Shown here piece after piece: positions 62,029-64,000 of a stretch of DNA of 64,000 nt. A model generated the notes under the pieces. It saw only the letters and a list, made by a program, of their open reading frames with translations. It did not search any database and was not told where the DNA came from. The translations under genes were made by a program, and so were the position numbers. The DNA is taken from positions 248,001 to 312,000 of the forward strand of contig JASBRU010000002.1 of the NCBI GenBank assembly GCA_030149285.1. The letters run 5' to 3'. The DNA comes from Flavobacteriales bacterium (GTDB taxonomy: Bacteria; Bacteroidota; Bacteroidia; Flavobacteriales; JASBRU01). Every line of letters begins with the position of its first letter. The first letter of the stretch is position 1.

Positions 62029-64000
62029 TAAGCGTTATATTTCCTCTTACAATCCGGTCATTTTTATCTGCATCTAACATTTTTATTACATACACATAAA
62101 CTCCTGTAGGAACAACATTATTTGTTCCCATTGCTGTTCCATCCCAACCTTGATTTGGGTTTGTTGTGCGGAATAAAACTTTGCCCCATCTGTCGTATAC
62201 TATAAACTCATACTTAAGAGCTCTTCTAACGCCTGGTAAAAACACATTGTTATTACTCATACCAGGAGTAAATGCATTGGGTAAATGCAGTTCGGATTCG
62301 GGTTCAATGCGTATTGTTTTTCTAGCTGTATCTGTACAACCAAAATCATTAAATACTATTGTTTCAATAATATAATTGCCGGTATCAGTATACTCATGTA
62401 CTACTTCATTGTTTTCTGTGTAAACTGTTCCGTCTCCAGCATGTATTTCAAAGCTTGTAAAGCCACTAGATGTATTACGGATAGAAATAAAGGGCTCATA
62501 TTCTGAAACCGATGAAGGGTTAACTCTCATAGATGCTTCCGGGCTAGGGTTTACCTGAATAGCATCTGTTTTAGTGAGTGATAAAGTGTCTATGCATCCG
62601 TCAGTAGTATAAATTGTAAGCGTTACATCATAAGACCCAGGTATTTCATACGTATGAAAAGGGTTTTGTTGATTAGATGTGGTTCCATCACCAAAATCCC
62701 ATTCGTAGTTTAGGGAAGTCCAAGCTAATGAACTATCTATAAATTGTACTTCATAAGGGGCACAGCCTACTGAGTCAGGTAAAATAAAATGGACTTCAGG
62801 TCTTGGATATACAATTACGGTATCATTTCCTATATCACTATCGCTACAACCAAACTGAGTAATAGTAAGTCTAACGGGGAAGTGTCCGCTGTCTTGAAAA
62901 ACAATTCCAGTTGGGTCTTTATCAGTACTTGTTGAGGGGACGGCCATAGGACCAAACTCCCAGAAAAACTCTGAATGTGGACCAAAAGCACCATTTGCAT
63001 TAAAGTTAAACGAATTCCCATCTACACATTGTGGTGGTACCGAAGGAACAATTGCGTTAACAGGGTAAAAAACTCTATATGTGTGAAAAACTGTGTCAGT
63101 ACATGATGTACCGGGGTTTACAATAAGCATTACTCTATATACACCTGTATCGGGATAGGTATAGCTAGGTGTTTGTAAAGAGGATGTGTCCGCTGTACTA
63201 GTCGTATCACCAAAGTCCCAAAAAACGGTGTTAGATAAAGTGCTGTTGTGTCCAAAAACCACATCTAAACCAACACAGGTGTCTAGTTGATCATTGATGA
63301 CAGCCTTTGCTATTGCACCACAATTAACCACATTAAACTGGTAATCTCTAGTGGATGTATTTAATAATACACCAGCTCTAAATTCACTTACACATACGCT
63401 AAAAACAAATTGCCCTGTAAGTGTTGGTGTTCCTGTAAGTATACCCGTATTGGGATCAATACTAAAACCTGGGGCACCTGGGATAGGGTTACTTGTAGAG
63501 AATCCTGTAGACCAAGTAATAGGAGAATATGGAGGTGCTGCTGCTGGGTTTACAACAGGGCTAGTTGTACTCCCGCCTAATAAAGGGTCACATAGTTCAT
63601 AGTATAATGAATCGCCATCTACATCTGTAGCTGAATAATCAAAAGTTAATGCGTCATTTACACATAGTGCTACAGGAGGCTTGTTGTTAAATACAGGACT
63701 GTTATTGCATACACCACTTGTGTTGGGTGGAATCTCAACTGTATACGTTGTACCGGAGCTACCCGAATTAATAATGTTACTGATAGTATTATTTCTACAG
63801 CACCGTTGATGAGTTACAGTGAAACCATCAAAGCCATTGCCTGGTAAGTTTACTATAGTTTGGTACACTGCTTGTTCCGTACATACATTAGGAGGAACAG
63901 TTAAGCAGGGATTTGAGATTACAACAGGTATATTACTTCTGGCACCCATTGGAACACTTAAATTAGATGCAATAAGACCTGTAGTATTATTATAGATAGT
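62021..64000 (-). CDS. PKD-domain cell-surface protein with T9SS type B sorting domain, truncated at window end
   Basis: The frame is open through base 64000 (no stop; residues before the Met at 63949 read TIYNNTTGLIASNLSVP), so the true start lies outside the window; at least 659 residues are seen. Four PKD-type domains are visible (VFWDFGDTTSTADT, FFWEFGPMAVPSTST, YEWDFGDGTTSNQQNPFHTY, EIHAGDGTVYTENN). The end is a gliding-motility type B sorting domain (LHLPNAFTPGMSNNNVF, YDRWGKVLFRT, PTGVYVYVIKM, RIVRGNITLIR). It is exported by the type IX system to the cell surface; adhesion is likely but unproven. Confidence 0.9.
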   Translation of the reverse strand, partial: TIYNNTTGLIASNLSVPMGARSNIPVVISNPCLTVPPNVCTEQAVYQTIVNLPGNGFDGFTVTHQRCCRNNTISNIINSGSSGTTYTVEIPPNTSGVCNNSPVFNNKPPVALCVNDALTFDYSATDVDGDSLYYELCDPLLGGSTTSPVVNPAAAPPYSPITWSTGFSTSNPIPGAPGFSIDPNTGILTGTPTLTGQFVFSVCVSEFRAGVLLNTSTRDYQFNVVNCGAIAKAVINDQLDTCVGLDVVFGHNSTLSNTVFWDFGDTTSTADTSSLQTPSYTYPDTGVYRVMLIVNPGTSCTDTVFHTYRVFYPVNAIVPSVPPQCVDGNSFNFNANGAFGPHSEFFWEFGPMAVPSTSTDKDPTGIVFQDSGHFPVRLTITQFGCSDSDIGNDTVIVYPRPEVHFILPDSVGCAPYEVQFIDSSLAWTSLNYEWDFGDGTTSNQQNPFHTYEIPGSYDVTLTIYTTDGCIDTLSLTKTDAIQVNPSPEASMRVNPSSVSEYEPFISIRNTSSGFTSFEIHAGDGTVYTENNEVVHEYTDTGNYIIETIVFNDFGCTDTARKTIRIEPESELHLPNAFTPGMSNNNVFLPGVRRALKYEFIVYDRWGKVLFRTTNPNQGWDGTAMGTNNVVPTGVYVYVIKMLDADKNDRIVRGNITLIR

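Overview
The window reads as a low-GC chromosome segment of a Gram-negative member of the phylum Bacteroidota, most likely a Flavobacteriia-type lineage; I cannot place it more finely. The evidence is of several kinds. Type IX secretion traits are present: a PorX regulator and cargo proteins with type A and type B sorting domains. There is an LpxC-FabZ fusion inside an lpx cluster, and a two-component system with Reg_prop propellers and a LytTR regulator. Promoters have the Bacteroidota -7 element TAnnTTTG, and Shine-Dalgarno sequences are generally absent. No insertion sequence, prophage, integrase or CRISPR array was seen, so this looks like ordinary core chromosome with a few lineage-specific genes.

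Layout. 1-451: the 3' end of mutS, then tRNA-Gly and tRNA-Leu with promoter and terminator. 450-7128: an accessory stretch with a secreted HEXXH protein, an unrecognised small protein paired with an outer-membrane protein, an ArsR/AHSA1 pair with visible tandem operators, an S41 peptidase and a MATE transporter. 7502-9496: waaA and an outer-membrane protein. 9598-15936: a nucleotide-sugar operon (aminotransferase, Ugd, Uxs, GalE, RmlB) plus a sulfotransferase. 15937-18519: fabD, queD and hldD. 18506-22399: a six-gene minus-strand operon (M23 peptidase, MerR, LemA, two TPM proteins, methyltransferase). 22565-29684: alaS, a lipoprotein, urocanase, a PLP desulfhydrase/deaminase and a LysM glucosaminidase. 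29685-38168: a DUF3352-like lipoprotein, rnhB, a glycosyltransferase, and then a flippase, chain-length protein and ligase set for surface polysaccharide. 38165-44836: the lipid A cluster (LpxD-like, efp, ABC ATPase, lpxA, lpxC-fabZ, lpxD, HD hydrolase). 44892-53063: porX, tsaE, ald, DUF4258-like, mtgA, proline dehydrogenase, aroB, aroA and a DksA-like protein. 53182-57538: a sorting-domain-only protein and a propeller histidine kinase/LytTR pair. 57742-64000: purE, purK, adk, obgE, PAP2, crcB and a truncated PKD-rich type B cargo protein.

Common theme: much of the window builds or exports the cell envelope. It makes heptose and Kdo for the LPS core, lipid A, nucleotide sugars, and the flippase, chain-length control and ligase for polysaccharide. 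It also encodes peptidoglycan synthesis and hydrolysis, and T9SS regulation and cargo.

Most worth a second look: three structured, terminator-ended non-coding stretches (7400-7505, 17348-17487, 57608-57720); the unrecognised pair at 1786-3320; the double operator in front of the ArsR gene; a mini-protein that is little more than a T9SS sorting domain; several genes that can only start at TTG; -7 elements so close to start codons that the mRNAs should be leaderless; and a repeated habit of convergent genes meeting stop to stop with no space for a terminator. No clearly new multi-gene system was proven from sequence alone.
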